The notes beneath the pieces were generated by a model, which saw only the letters and a program-made list of their open reading frames with translations, was not told the origin of the DNA and searched no databases. From Clostridium sp. (lineage in GTDB: Bacteria; Bacteroidota; Bacteroidia; Bacteroidales; Bacteroidaceae), in NCBI GenBank assembly GCA_023663705.1, contig JAMPGY010000012.1, forward strand, positions 32,969-66,429: 33,461 nt of DNA. Direction: 5' to 3'. Each line of letters starts with the position of its first letter. Within the stretch, counting starts at the first letter, position 1. Below, one piece after another: positions 25,472 through 33,461 of the stretch. The translations under genes were made by a program, and so were the position numbers.

Positions 25472-26131
25472 TTACAGCTTGCCGCCGTAGGCCAGATCTC
25501 CCGCATCGCCCAGCCCCGGCACGATATACATGTGCTCGTTCAGCCCCGGGTCGATGGCCGCACACCAGAGCGTCACGTCCGTGTCGCCGAACTGTTCGCG
25601 GATGTAGTCCACCCCCGCCCGGCTGGCTATCACGCAGCAGAAATGCACGTGGGCGGGCTTGCCGTGGGTCTCGAAAGCATGATAGCCCAGCTCCATGCTG
25701 CCTCCCGTGGCCAGCATGGGATCTGTCAGGATAAGCGTCTTCCCGTTCAGGTCCGGAGCAGCCATATATTCGATGTGGATCCCCACCTCGCGGCACTCCT
25801 TGTCCTTGTAGTAACGATAAGCCGACACAAAGGCATTGTCCGCCCGGTCGAACACGCGGAGAAAACCCTGATGAAACGGCAATCCGGCACGGAATATCGT
25901 GCCCAGCACGATGTCGTCGTCATACGTGCTCACCTGCGCCACACCCAACGGAGTGGTCACATTTTTTACCGTATAATCCAGCGTCCTGCTGATTTCAAAA
26001 GCCATGGCCTCCCCGATACGTTCCAGATTGTGCCGGAAACGCGCCCGGTCGGCCTGCAAGCCCACGTCTCTAAGTTCCTGCATATAACGGTTTATCACCG
26101 TGTTTTGCTCGGCAAAATTGATGATTCTCAT
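25472..26131 (-). CDS. upp: Uracil phosphoribosyltransferase
   Basis: A 219-residue salvage enzyme that converts uracil and PRPP to UMP. The PRPP loop is LILTDPMLATGGSM (about residues 133-146). Other family features are LGTIFRAGLPFHQGFLRVFD, the flexible hood, and the C-terminal uracil-binding PGLGDAGDLAYGG. The start at 26131 was chosen because a consensus promoter lies 23-54 bp upstream; a longer in-frame extension would run over this promoter. It is convergent with korAB and divergent from pckA. Confidence 0.94.
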   Translation of the reverse strand: MRIINFAEQNTVINRYMQELRDVGLQADRARFRHNLERIGEAMAFEISRTLDYTVKNVTTPLGVAQVSTYDDDIVLGTIFRAGLPFHQGFLRVFDRADNAFVSAYRYYKDKECREVGIHIEYMAAPDLNGKTLILTDPMLATGGSMELGYHAFETHGKPAHVHFCCVIASRAGVDYIREQFGDTDVTLWCAAIDPGLNEHMYIVPGLGDAGDLAYGGKL

Positions 26132-26153
26132 AGCCTGTACTGTTAAATCCGGA

Positions 26154-26185
26154 CAAAAGTAACAATTAAATCTCTGAAATGCAAT
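26154..26185 (-). promoter_or_regulatory. Promoter of upp
   Basis: Read on the minus strand: ATTG (26185-26182), 20-bp spacer, TACTTTTG (26161-26154). The -7 box is an exact TAnnTTTG match and the -33 element matches three of four bases. The upp ATG is 22 bp downstream. Confidence 0.75.
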
Positions 26186-26300
26186 CCCGATTTTGCAAAT
26201 CCACAAACAACGCCATACGGATTTCTTAATTAAACACAAAAACGGAACGCCGCGACAAAAAAATAAGAGACGAATGCTTCGCCCAGCCTGATTTTCTTTG

Positions 26301-26308
26301 TAATTTTG
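26301..26308 (+). promoter_or_regulatory. Promoter -7 box of pckA
   Basis: TAATTTTG is an exact TAnnTTTG match. Transcription would begin around 26315 and give a leader of about 55 nt that is A-rich just before the ATG at 26370, as seen in strongly translated Bacteroidetes genes. The -33 region (TTCG near 26278) is weak. Placement here rules out the in-frame ATG at 26310 as start. Confidence 0.65.
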
Positions 26309-26369
26309 TATGCGATTAAGAGAGAGAGCACATAAACTAAATAATAACCAAACATTTATAGTAAGAAAA

Positions 26370-27971
26370 ATGGCAAATTTGGATTTGACTAAGTACGGCA
26401 TTACCGGTGCTACGGTAATTGCCCACAATCCTTCTTACGAGCAGTTGTTCGAAGAGGAGACAAAGGCCGGTCTCGAAGGCTACGAAGTGGGTCAGCAGAC
26501 GGAACTCGGCGCTGTGAACGTAATGACAGGTATCTACACCGGCCGTTCACCCAAGGACAAGTACATCGTAAAGGACGAGAACTCCAAGGACACCGTGTGG
26601 TGGACCTCAGAGGAATATAAGAACGACAACCACCCGATGAGCGAAGAGGTATGGGCCACGGTCAAGGACATTGCCAAGACCGAGCTGAGCAACAAGAACC
26701 TCTACGTTGTAGACGGTTTCTGCGGCGCCAACAAGGACACCCGCATGGCTGTGCGCTTCATCGTCGAGGTAGCCTGGCAGGCTCACTTCGTGACCAACAT
26801 GTTCATCCGCCCGACGGCCGAGGAACTGGAGTCTTTCGAGCCCGACTTCATCGTGTACAACGCCTCCAAGGCCAAGGTGGAGAACTACAAGGAGCTCGGC
26901 CTGAACTCCGAGACCTGCGTGGCCTTCAACACCACCACCCGCGAGCAGGTGATCATCAACACCTGGTATGGCGGCGAGATGAAGAAGGGTATGTTCTCCA
27001 TGATGAACTACTACCTGCCGCTCAAGGGCATCGCCTCCATGCACTGCTCTGCCAACTGCGACATGAACGGCGAGAACACGGCCATCTTCTTCGGTCTGTC
27101 CGGCACCGGCAAGACCACCCTGTCCACCGACCCGAAGCGTAAGCTCATCGGCGACGACGAGCACGGATGGGACGACAACGGCGTGTTCAACTTCGAGGGC
27201 GGCTGCTATGCCAAGGTGATCAACCTCGACAAGGAGAGCGAGCCCGACATCTACAACGCCATCAAGCGCGACGCCCTGCTGGAGAACGTGACGGTGGCTG
27301 CCGACGGCAAGATCGACTTCGCCGACAAGAGCGTGACGGAGAACACCCGCGTGTCCTACCCCATCAACCACATCAACAACATCCAGCCGGGTTCCTCAGC
27401 ACCCGCTGCCAAGCAGGTGATCTTCCTGTCGGCCGACGCCTTCGGCGTGCTGCCCCCCGTGTCTATCCTGACTCCGGAACAGACGAAGTACTACTTCCTG
27501 TCCGGCTTCACGGCTAAGCTGGCCGGCACAGAGCGCGGCATCACAGAGCCCACCCCCACATTCTCCGCTTGCTTCGGCCAGGCTTTCCTGGAGCTGCACC
27601 CCACCAAGTATGCCGAGGAACTGGTGAAGAAGATGGAGAAGAACAACGCCAAGGCCTATCTGGTGAACACCGGTTGGAACGGCACCGGCAAGCGCATCTC
27701 CATCCGCGACACCCGCGGCATCATCGACGCCATCCTGAGCGGTGACATCGACAAGGCGCCCACCAAGCAGATCCCGATGTTCGACTTCACGGTTCCCACC
27801 GAACTGCCCGGAGTGGACACCCACATCCTCGACCCGCGCGACACTTACGACTGCGCCTGCAAGTGGGAGGAGAAGGCCAAGGATCTGGCAGCCCGCTTCA
27901 TCAAGAACTTCGCCAAGTACGAAGGCAACGAAGCCGGCAAGGCTCTCGTAGCCGCCGGTCCGAAGTTGTAA
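26370..27971 (+). CDS. pckA: Phosphoenolpyruvate carboxykinase (ATP)
   Basis: A 533-residue cytosolic enzyme that interconverts oxaloacetate plus ATP with PEP, CO2 and ADP. In succinate-forming Bacteroidales it mainly fixes CO2 onto PEP. Motifs are [13 protein letters not shown] (about residues 57-69), the kinase-1a P-loop [16 protein letters not shown] (about 240-255), the metal-binding kinase-2 stretch [20 protein letters not shown], and ENTRVSYPI near 325-335. The length equals that of the bacterial family. Codon use is narrow, which together with the A-rich leader suggests strong expression. It stands alone between its own promoter and a strong terminator. Confidence 0.97.
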   Translation: MANLDLTKYGITGATVIAHNPSYEQLFEEETKAGLEGYEVGQQTELGAVNVMTGIYTGRSPKDKYIVKDENSKDTVWWTSEEYKNDNHPMSEEVWATVKDIAKTELSNKNLYVVDGFCGANKDTRMAVRFIVEVAWQAHFVTNMFIRPTAEELESFEPDFIVYNASKAKVENYKELGLNSETCVAFNTTTREQVIINTWYGGEMKKGMFSMMNYYLPLKGIASMHCSANCDMNGENTAIFFGLSGTGKTTLSTDPKRKLIGDDEHGWDDNGVFNFEGGCYAKVINLDKESEPDIYNAIKRDALLENVTVAADGKIDFADKSVTENTRVSYPINHINNIQPGSSAPAAKQVIFLSADAFGVLPPVSILTPEQTKYYFLSGFTAKLAGTERGITEPTPTFSACFGQAFLELHPTKYAEELVKKMEKNNAKAYLVNTGWNGTGKRISIRDTRGIIDAILSGDIDKAPTKQIPMFDFTVPTELPGVDTHILDPRDTYDCACKWEEKAKDLAARFIKNFAKYEGNEAGKALVAAGPKL

Positions 27972-28004
27972 TTCCGCACAGGATTACATCAAACGTCCAA
28001 ATAC

Positions 28005-28044
28005 GAAACGGTTTCCGCCCCGGCGGAAACCGTTTCCTTTTTCT
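28005..28044 (+). terminator. Terminator of pckA
   Basis: A perfect 15-bp stem (28005-28019 with 28022-28036, core AACGGTTTCCGCC) with a two-base loop is followed by CTTTTTCT. It begins 33 bp after the pckA stop. Confidence 0.93.
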
Positions 28045-28215
28045 CCCCCGCAATCCCCCCGCACCCGCACGTCGCCCCACCGGGGGGGGACCAAGCTCCG
28101 TCACGGGACACCACACGGCCCCACCCGTCTGCCCCCGACTGACTTTTTCCTATGAATTTCGCTTCATATCCTCTTAAATAAGAATAAATAAAAGGGACGT
28201 GACGCGGGATTTCAC

Positions 28216-28223
28216 TATCTTTG
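28216..28223 (+). promoter_or_regulatory. Promoter -7 box of the dsbD-M16 unit
   Basis: TATCTTTG matches TAnnTTTG, 23 bp before the ATG at 28247. The upstream -33 position lacks TTTG. The AT-rich stretch at 28170-28195 may help. Confidence 0.55.
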
Positions 28224-28246
28224 CCGACAATTTATAAGTATAGTCC

Positions 28247-30358
28247 ATGAAAAAAACTATTTCCACAGTAAGTTTACTGGTGCTCGCCGTGGCCTGCTGG
28301 GCGCAGATGCACAACCCCGTGAAGTTCACCGTGGCGCAGAAGGCGCTGTCCGACTCCGAGTTTGAAATCATCTTCACCGGCACGGCGGAGCCCGGATGGC
28401 ACGTCTACTCCACCGACATAGCCGACGGAGGCCCCACGGCCGCCGCCCTCACCCTGGAGGAAAGCCGGGGCGTGAAGCCCGCGGGAGGGCTTACACCCCG
28501 CGGCAAGGTGCACAGCAAGTTCGACGAGATGTTCGGCATGCAGGTGACGTATATGGAAGGTACGGCCGTGTTCGTGCAGAAGATGACGATCACCGAACCC
28601 TCCTACAGCCTGAAGGGCTACCTCACCTACGGCGCCTGCAACGACAGCAACTGCATGCCCCCCTCCACCGTAGACTTCTCCTACAACGGCACCGGCCATC
28701 CCGCCGCTGCCGCACGCACCGAAGCCCCCAAGGCCGAAGGCGGTAAGACCGCAGACAAAAACACCGGCGCCACACCCGACGCCTCCGACGCCGACGCCGA
28801 GCCTCCGGCCCCTGCCGATGCCGAAGCCCCCGCCGCGGCCGACACCGCACGCACGGCTCCGACCTCCACCGGACAGGCACCGCACGCCCCCGACTACTGG
28901 ACACCCGTTGCGGACCGCCTGAAAGCCTTCGGCCAGGGAGCCGCCGACACCGCCGGACAGGCCTGGTGGACCATCTTCCTGATGGGATTCGCCGGCGGAC
29001 TGCTGGCCCTGCTCACCCCCTGCGTGTGGCCCATCATCCCCATGACGGTGAGCTTTTTCCTGAAGCGCTCGGGCGATAAGAAGAGAGGCCTGCGCGACGC
29101 CGTCACCTACGGCGCGGCCATCGTGGTCATCTACGTCACGCTGGGCTTGGCCGTCACCGGCCTGTTCGGTGCGAGCGCACTGAACGCCTTGTCCACCAAC
29201 GCCGTGTTCAACATCTTCTTCTGCCTGATGCTGCTGGTGTTCGCCGCCAGCTTCTTCGGCGGATTCGAGATCACCCTGCCCTCGTCGTGGAGCAACGCCG
29301 TGGACAGCAAGGCCGAGAACACCACCGGCCTGCTCAGCATCTTCCTCATGGCCTTCACGCTGGCGCTGGTGTCGTTCTCCTGCACGGGTCCCATCATCGG
29401 CTTCCTGCTGGTGGAGGTGTCCACCTCGGGCAGCATCCTGGCGCCCACCGTCGGCATGCTGGGCTTCGCCCTGGCGCTGGCCCTGCCCTTCACCCTCTTC
29501 GCCCTGTTCCCGGCCTGGCTGAAAAGCATGCCCCGCTCGGGCGGCTGGATGAACTGCGTGAAAGTGTGCCTCGGATTTCTGGAGCTGGCCTTCGCCCTGA
29601 AGTTCCTCTCCGTGGCCGATCTGGCCTACGGCTGGCACATCATGGACCGCGAGGTGTTCGTCAGCCTGTGGGTCATCATCTTCGCCCTGATGGGCGCCTA
29701 CCTCATCGGCTGGCTCCGCTTCCCCCACGATGAAGACGAATACGACGACGAGGGCAAACCCGTTGTGCGCCCGCGCACGTCGGTGCCCCGCTTCTTCCTG
29801 GCGCTGCCGGCCTTCGCCTTCGCCCTCTACATGGTGCCCGGCCTGTGGGGCGCCCCGCTCAAGGCCGTGAGCGCCTTTGCCCCGCCCATGGCCACGCAGG
29901 ACTTCAACCTGTATGGCAACGAGGTGCACGCCCGCTTCACCGACTACGAGGAGGGCATGGACTATGCCCGCCGCCACGGCAAGCCCGTGATGCTCGACTT
30001 CACCGGCTACGGCTGCGTGAACTGCCGCAAGATGGAGGCCGCCGTGTGGACAGACCAGACCGTGGCCGACCTCATCAACCGCGACTACGTGCTCATCACC
30101 CTCTATGTGGACGAGAAGACGCCGCTGCCCGCACCCGTCAGGGTCAACGAGAACGGCGACGAGCGCACCCTGCGCACCGTGGGCGACAAGTGGAGCTACC
30201 TGCAGCGCCACAAGTTCGGCGCCAACGCGCAGCCCTTCTACGTGCTGATAGACAACGACGGGATGCCGCTCAACAAGGCCTACTCCTACGACGAGGACAT
30301 AGCCCGCTACGTGGACTTCCTCTCCACCGGACTCAAGAACTATAAAGAACATAAATAA
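28247..30358 (+). CDS. dsbD: DsbD-like thiol:disulfide interchange protein
   Basis: A 703-residue inner-membrane protein that carries electrons from cytoplasmic thioredoxin to the periplasm. It has a signal peptide (1-19), an N-terminal alpha domain (about 20-150) with C131 and C136 in YGACNDSNCMPP (compare the E. coli DsbD pair), then an Ala/Pro/Asp-rich linker (about 151-215). The membrane domain (about 240-540) has C259 (TPCVWP) and C379 (SCTGP). The C-terminal thioredoxin-like domain has the CVNC pair C590/C593. All three cysteine pairs are present, so it should be functional. Seven bp separate it from the M16 peptidase gene, implying one transcript. Confidence 0.92.
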   Translation: MKKTISTVSLLVLAVACWAQMHNPVKFTVAQKALSDSEFEIIFTGTAEPGWHVYSTDIADGGPTAAALTLEESRGVKPAGGLTPRGKVHSKFDEMFGMQVTYMEGTAVFVQKMTITEPSYSLKGYLTYGACNDSNCMPPSTVDFSYNGTGHPAAAARTEAPKAEGGKTADKNTGATPDASDADAEPPAPADAEAPAAADTARTAPTSTGQAPHAPDYWTPVADRLKAFGQGAADTAGQAWWTIFLMGFAGGLLALLTPCVWPIIPMTVSFFLKRSGDKKRGLRDAVTYGAAIVVIYVTLGLAVTGLFGASALNALSTNAVFNIFFCLMLLVFAASFFGGFEITLPSSWSNAVDSKAENTTGLLSIFLMAFTLALVSFSCTGPIIGFLLVEVSTSGSILAPTVGMLGFALALALPFTLFALFPAWLKSMPRSGGWMNCVKVCLGFLELAFALKFLSVADLAYGWHIMDREVFVSLWVIIFALMGAYLIGWLRFPHDEDEYDDEGKPVVRPRTSVPRFFLALPAFAFALYMVPGLWGAPLKAVSAFAPPMATQDFNLYGNEVHARFTDYEEGMDYARRHGKPVMLDFTGYGCVNCRKMEAAVWTDQTVADLINRDYVLITLYVDEKTPLPAPVRVNENGDERTLRTVGDKWSYLQRHKFGANAQPFYVLIDNDGMPLNKAYSYDEDIARYVDFLSTGLKNYKEHK

Positions 30359-30365
30359 ACCATTC

Positions 30366-33227
30366 ATGAAACTGAGACAACTTTTCTTCTGCTGCCTGCT
30401 GTGCTGCATGGCCTCCGCCCTGGCACAGACGGCCGTCCCCTCCCTGCCCCAGGACGACAGCGTGCGCCTGGGCCGGCTGGACAACGGACTCACCTACTAC
30501 ATCCGCCACAACAAATACCCCGAGCGCCAGGCCGAATTCTACATCGCCCAGCGTGTGGGCTCCATCCAGGAGGAAGAGGAGCAGCGCGGACTGGCCCACT
30601 TTCTGGAGCACATGTGCTTCAACGGCACGGAGCACTTCCCCGGCAACGAGCTGATACGCTACCTCGAGAGCGTGGGCGTGAAGTTCGGCGAGAACCTCAA
30701 CGCCTATACCTCGGTGGACCAGACGGTGTACAACATCAGCAACGTACCCGCCACACGCGAGAGCGTGCTCGACTCCTGCCTGCTCATCCTCTACGACTGG
30801 GCCGGAGCGCTCACCCTCGACGGCGAGGAGATAGACAAGGAGCGCAGCGTCATCCACGAGGAGTGGCGCAGCCGCTCCAACCCCGTACTGCGCATGTATG
30901 AGCGCGCCCTGCCCCGCCTCTACCCCGACTGCCGCTACGGGCTGCGCCTGCCCATCGGACTGATGAGCGTGGTGGACGGATTCGAGCATCAGGCCTTGCG
31001 CGACTACTACGAGAAGTGGTACCGCCCGGACCTGCAGGCCATCATCGTGGTGGGCGACATCGACGTGGACCGCATGGAGCGGAAGATACGGGAGCTGTTC
31101 GCCCACCTGGCCATGCCCGCCGACCCCGCCCCGCGCGAATACCTGCCCGTGGCGGACAACCCCCGGCCCATCGTGGTGAGCGAGAAGGACAAGGAGCAGA
31201 CCTCCAGCTCCGTCACCATCATCCACAAGCACGAGGTGTTCCCCGACTCACTCAAGAACACCCCCTTCTACTACTACCACCAGTATCTCGACGCCATGGC
31301 CACGGGCATCCTCAACATGCGCATCCACGAGAAGGGGCTCAACCCCGACGTGCCCTTCGTGAGCGCCAGCGTAGACGAGGACACCTACGAGATGTCGCGC
31401 ACCAAGGGTGCCTTCTCCATCAGCATCATGCCCAAGGAGGGCCAGTGGGAGGCCGCCGTGGACACGGTGGTGGCCGAGGTGATGCGCGCCTGCCGCTACG
31501 GCTTCACGCAGACCGAGTACGACCGCATGCGCGCCGAGCTGATCAGCCAGGTGGAGAGCCAGTATCAGAACCGCGACAAGCGCTACAACGCCTCCTACGT
31601 GAACGCCTGCGTGGAGCACTTCCTCAATAGCGAACCCCTCGTGTCGCTCGACACGGAATATGCCCTCTACACCCAGATGGCCCCCACCGTGACACTCGAC
31701 GAGGTGAACCAGCGCATGCGCCAGCTGGCCGAGCCGCGCGACACGAACCTGGTGATCATGTCCATGTCGCCCGACAAGGACGGACTGCCCGTGCCCACCG
31801 AGGCCGAACTGCTGGGATGGGTGAAGGCCGCACAGCAGATAGACCTGGGCCCCTATGTGGACAACGTGCGCAACGAGCCCCTCATCGCCACCCTGCCCCA
31901 GCCGGGACGCATCGTGCGCACCGCCGCAGGCCCCTTCGGCAGCGAGCTGCTCACGCTGTCCAACGGCGTGCGCGTGTATCTCAAACCCACCGACTACAAG
32001 GACAACGAGGTGCGCATGCAGGCCTACAGCCCCGGCGGTGCCGGACTGTACGGACTGGACGACGACGTGAACCTGAAGGTGTTCGACGAAGTGATAGGCT
32101 CGTCCGGACTGGGCAGCTTCACCCGCCTGGAGCTGCAGAAGGCGCTGGCCGGCGTGCAGGCCTCCGTGAGTCCCGGGCTCCTGGCGCGCAGCGAGCGCCT
32201 GAGCGGCACGGCCACGCCCAAGGACCTGAAGACGATGTTCGAACTCACCTACCTGAGCTTCCAGGCGCCCCGGCGCGACGACCAGACCGTGGCCTCCACC
32301 CTCACCGCCCTGCGCGAGAGCATGATCAACCAGGAGGCCAAGCCCATGTCGGCCTTCGGCGACTCGCTCATGGCCACCGTGTACGACCGCCATCCGCGCG
32401 CCGCACACCTCAAGCACCAGATGCTGGACCGCGTGTCGTACGACCGCGTGCTCCAGATCTATGCCGACCGCTTCGCCGACGCGTCGGACTTCACCTTCAT
32501 CCTCTGCGGCAACTTCCGGACCGACAGCATCCGCCCGCTCATCGAGCAGTATCTGGCCACGCTGCCCGCCCTGAAGCGCCGCGAAAAGCCCGCCGACACC
32601 CGCCAGTACATGCACCGCGGCACACTGACCAACCGCTTTGAGCGCCGCATGGAGACGCCCCAGGCCATGGCCGTGCAGATGTGGCACGGCCCCGCCAAGT
32701 CCACCCTGCGCCACCACGTGCTCGCCGACATGCTGGGCCAGGTGCTCGACATGCGCTACACCGAGACCATCCGCGAGAGCATCGGCGCCGCCTACTCGGT
32801 GGGCGTGAGCGGAGGCGTGAACTACAACAGCGCCGACAAGCCGCGCTACGTCGTCCAGATATTCGCCCCCGTGAAGCCCGAGCTGTGCGACACGGCCATG
32901 ACCGTGATGGACCGGGAGCTGGAGGCCATAGCCGAGCGCGGCGTGGAGGCCAAGTATCTGGACAAGGTGAAGGAATACCTGCTCAAGACCATCGACGAGA
33001 ACCGCCGCAGCAACGCCTACTGGATGGGCTGCATCGAGTCGGAAGTGAAGCGCGGCATCGACTTCGACACCCACTACAAGGACGTGGTGGCGGCCGTCAC
33101 ATCGGCCGACCTGCAGAAGCTGGCCCGACGCATCCTCAAGGATGCCAACCGCCTGCGCGTCATCATGCTGCCCGACGTGAGCGGAGACGGGGCGCCCGCC
33201 GCACCGCAGGCGCCCGAGGCCGAATAA
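30366..33227 (+). CDS. Secreted M16-family zinc metallopeptidase
   Basis: A 953-residue exported peptidase (signal peptide 1-20, ending ASALAQ). The first half has the inverted zinc motif HFLEH (H78, E81, H82) and a distal ligand E159 in DKERSVIHEEW, at the pitrilysin spacing. The second half (from about residue 510) is the catalytically inactive M16 repeat, including the Arg/Tyr-type loop around SIGAAYSVGVSGG. Size and two-halves layout are usual for periplasmic Bacteroidales members. The C-terminus ends in a short Ala/Pro tail. The start 7 bp after dsbD and the shared terminator suggest an operon. Substrate is probably periplasmic peptides; not shown by sequence. Confidence 0.94.
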   Translation: MKLRQLFFCCLLCCMASALAQTAVPSLPQDDSVRLGRLDNGLTYYIRHNKYPERQAEFYIAQRVGSIQEEEEQRGLAHFLEHMCFNGTEHFPGNELIRYLESVGVKFGENLNAYTSVDQTVYNISNVPATRESVLDSCLLILYDWAGALTLDGEEIDKERSVIHEEWRSRSNPVLRMYERALPRLYPDCRYGLRLPIGLMSVVDGFEHQALRDYYEKWYRPDLQAIIVVGDIDVDRMERKIRELFAHLAMPADPAPREYLPVADNPRPIVVSEKDKEQTSSSVTIIHKHEVFPDSLKNTPFYYYHQYLDAMATGILNMRIHEKGLNPDVPFVSASVDEDTYEMSRTKGAFSISIMPKEGQWEAAVDTVVAEVMRACRYGFTQTEYDRMRAELISQVESQYQNRDKRYNASYVNACVEHFLNSEPLVSLDTEYALYTQMAPTVTLDEVNQRMRQLAEPRDTNLVIMSMSPDKDGLPVPTEAELLGWVKAAQQIDLGPYVDNVRNEPLIATLPQPGRIVRTAAGPFGSELLTLSNGVRVYLKPTDYKDNEVRMQAYSPGGAGLYGLDDDVNLKVFDEVIGSSGLGSFTRLELQKALAGVQASVSPGLLARSERLSGTATPKDLKTMFELTYLSFQAPRRDDQTVASTLTALRESMINQEAKPMSAFGDSLMATVYDRHPRAAHLKHQMLDRVSYDRVLQIYADRFADASDFTFILCGNFRTDSIRPLIEQYLATLPALKRREKPADTRQYMHRGTLTNRFERRMETPQAMAVQMWHGPAKSTLRHHVLADMLGQVLDMRYTETIRESIGAAYSVGVSGGVNYNSADKPRYVVQIFAPVKPELCDTAMTVMDRELEAIAERGVEAKYLDKVKEYLLKTIDENRRSNAYWMGCIESEVKRGIDFDTHYKDVVAAVTSADLQKLARRILKDANRLRVIMLPDVSGDGAPAAPQAPEAE

Positions 33228-33278
33228 GGCCGCACCGCAGGGCGGAGGCAGAGAATAGCGCGCACACACAAGACGCAA

Positions 33279-33325
33279 GACGCGCCGCACGGACACAGGA
33301 GTGCCGTGCGGCGCGTCGGCGTTTT
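33279..33325 (+). terminator. Terminator between the M16 peptidase gene and the convergent amidase gene
   Basis: A perfect 14-bp GC-rich stem (GACGCGCCGCACGG at 33279-33292 with 33304-33317) with an 11-base loop is followed by GGCGTTTTCC. It lies between two converging genes and could serve both directions, although the T-run is better on the plus strand. Confidence 0.8.
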
Positions 33326-33362
33326 CCGGGAGGGCGGAGGACTGCCCCACGGGCGGCGCGGC

Positions 33363-33461
33363 TCAGTAGCGATACTCGGCGGCCGCGTTGAAGCAGGGGC
33401 AGGCCTTGCTGACGCCCGGCAGGTCGCGGTGGCCCACCACGAGGGCGTCGGGAAACAGGCG
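33363..33461 (-). CDS. N-acetylmuramoyl-L-alanine amidase, C-terminal end (truncated by window edge)
   Basis: The last 32 codons of a minus-strand gene are visible, reading ...ALVVGHRDLPGVSKACPCF then NAAAEYRY and stop. The segment GHRDLPGVSKACPCF is the C-terminal zinc-site block of amidase family 2 (T7 lysozyme type), with the His and the final Cys as metal ligands and Lys in between. Such proteins cleave the bond between MurNAc and the stem peptide; many are prophage- or element-borne in Bacteroidales, but host context cannot be judged here. The 5' part lies beyond the window. Confidence 0.8.
   Translation of the reverse strand, partial: RLFPDALVVGHRDLPGVSKACPCFNAAAEYRY

Noticed and set aside
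26310-26369. Earlier ATG for pckA
   Set aside because: It is within a few bases of the -7 box (26301-26308) and would precede the expected transcription start.
26132-26428. N-terminal extension of upp to 26428
   Set aside because: It would run across the upp promoter at 26154-26185 and into the pckA promoter, and would add 99 residues absent from the family.

Overview
The window is a chromosomal segment of a Bacteroidales bacterium (Bacteroides/Phocaeicola/Prevotella-like; genus not resolvable from sequence alone). Four things point there. Several intergenic regions carry TAnnTTTG -7 boxes, the Bacteroides-type promoter signature. There is a succinylornithine-type carbamoyltransferase gene. 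The V-type ATPase operon has the compact Bacteroidetes layout with a DUF2764 gene. There is also a large secreted M16 peptidase. Coding DNA becomes strongly GC-rich toward the right end, which produces many long antisense ORFs that are not genes.

Layout. 1-152: the end of one tRNA-Asn and a second complete copy, then a terminator. 191-885: no convincing gene; it holds a decaying array of 23-bp tandem repeats. 961-8546 (minus): V-type ATPase operon in transcription order E, DUF2764 protein, A, B, D, I, K, ending in a strong hairpin at 895-938. No recognisable subunit F or classical subunit C is present, and the K proteolipid carries the residues that bind Na+ in Enterococcus NtpK.

8744-21161: a surface-glycan locus transcribed in two directions from a compact divergent promoter region (13449-13543). 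Leftward are two tandem phosphoethanolamine-transferase-like membrane enzymes and an O-acyltransferase. Rightward are a Wzx-type flippase, a GT14-type transferase, a TagD-like cytidylyltransferase, an SDR reductase, a LicD-family phosphotransferase, a GNT-I-like glycosyltransferase, a GT4 and a GT2. Read together, the genes suggest a cell-surface glycan (LPS/LOS or capsule-like) that is assembled, flipped and decorated with acyl and phospho groups. The cytidylyltransferase-SDR-LicD trio could make and transfer a phosphorylated alcohol whose identity is unknown. No initiating sugar-phosphate transferase, Wzy polymerase or ligase lies in the window.

21257-33461: metabolism and envelope genes. 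These are N-succinylornithine carbamoyltransferase (arginine synthesis), korAB (2-oxoacid:ferredoxin oxidoreductase), a REPIN-like palindromic element, upp divergent from pckA, then an apparent dsbD-like / M16 peptidase operon. The window ends with the 3' end of a convergent N-acetylmuramoyl-L-alanine amidase gene.
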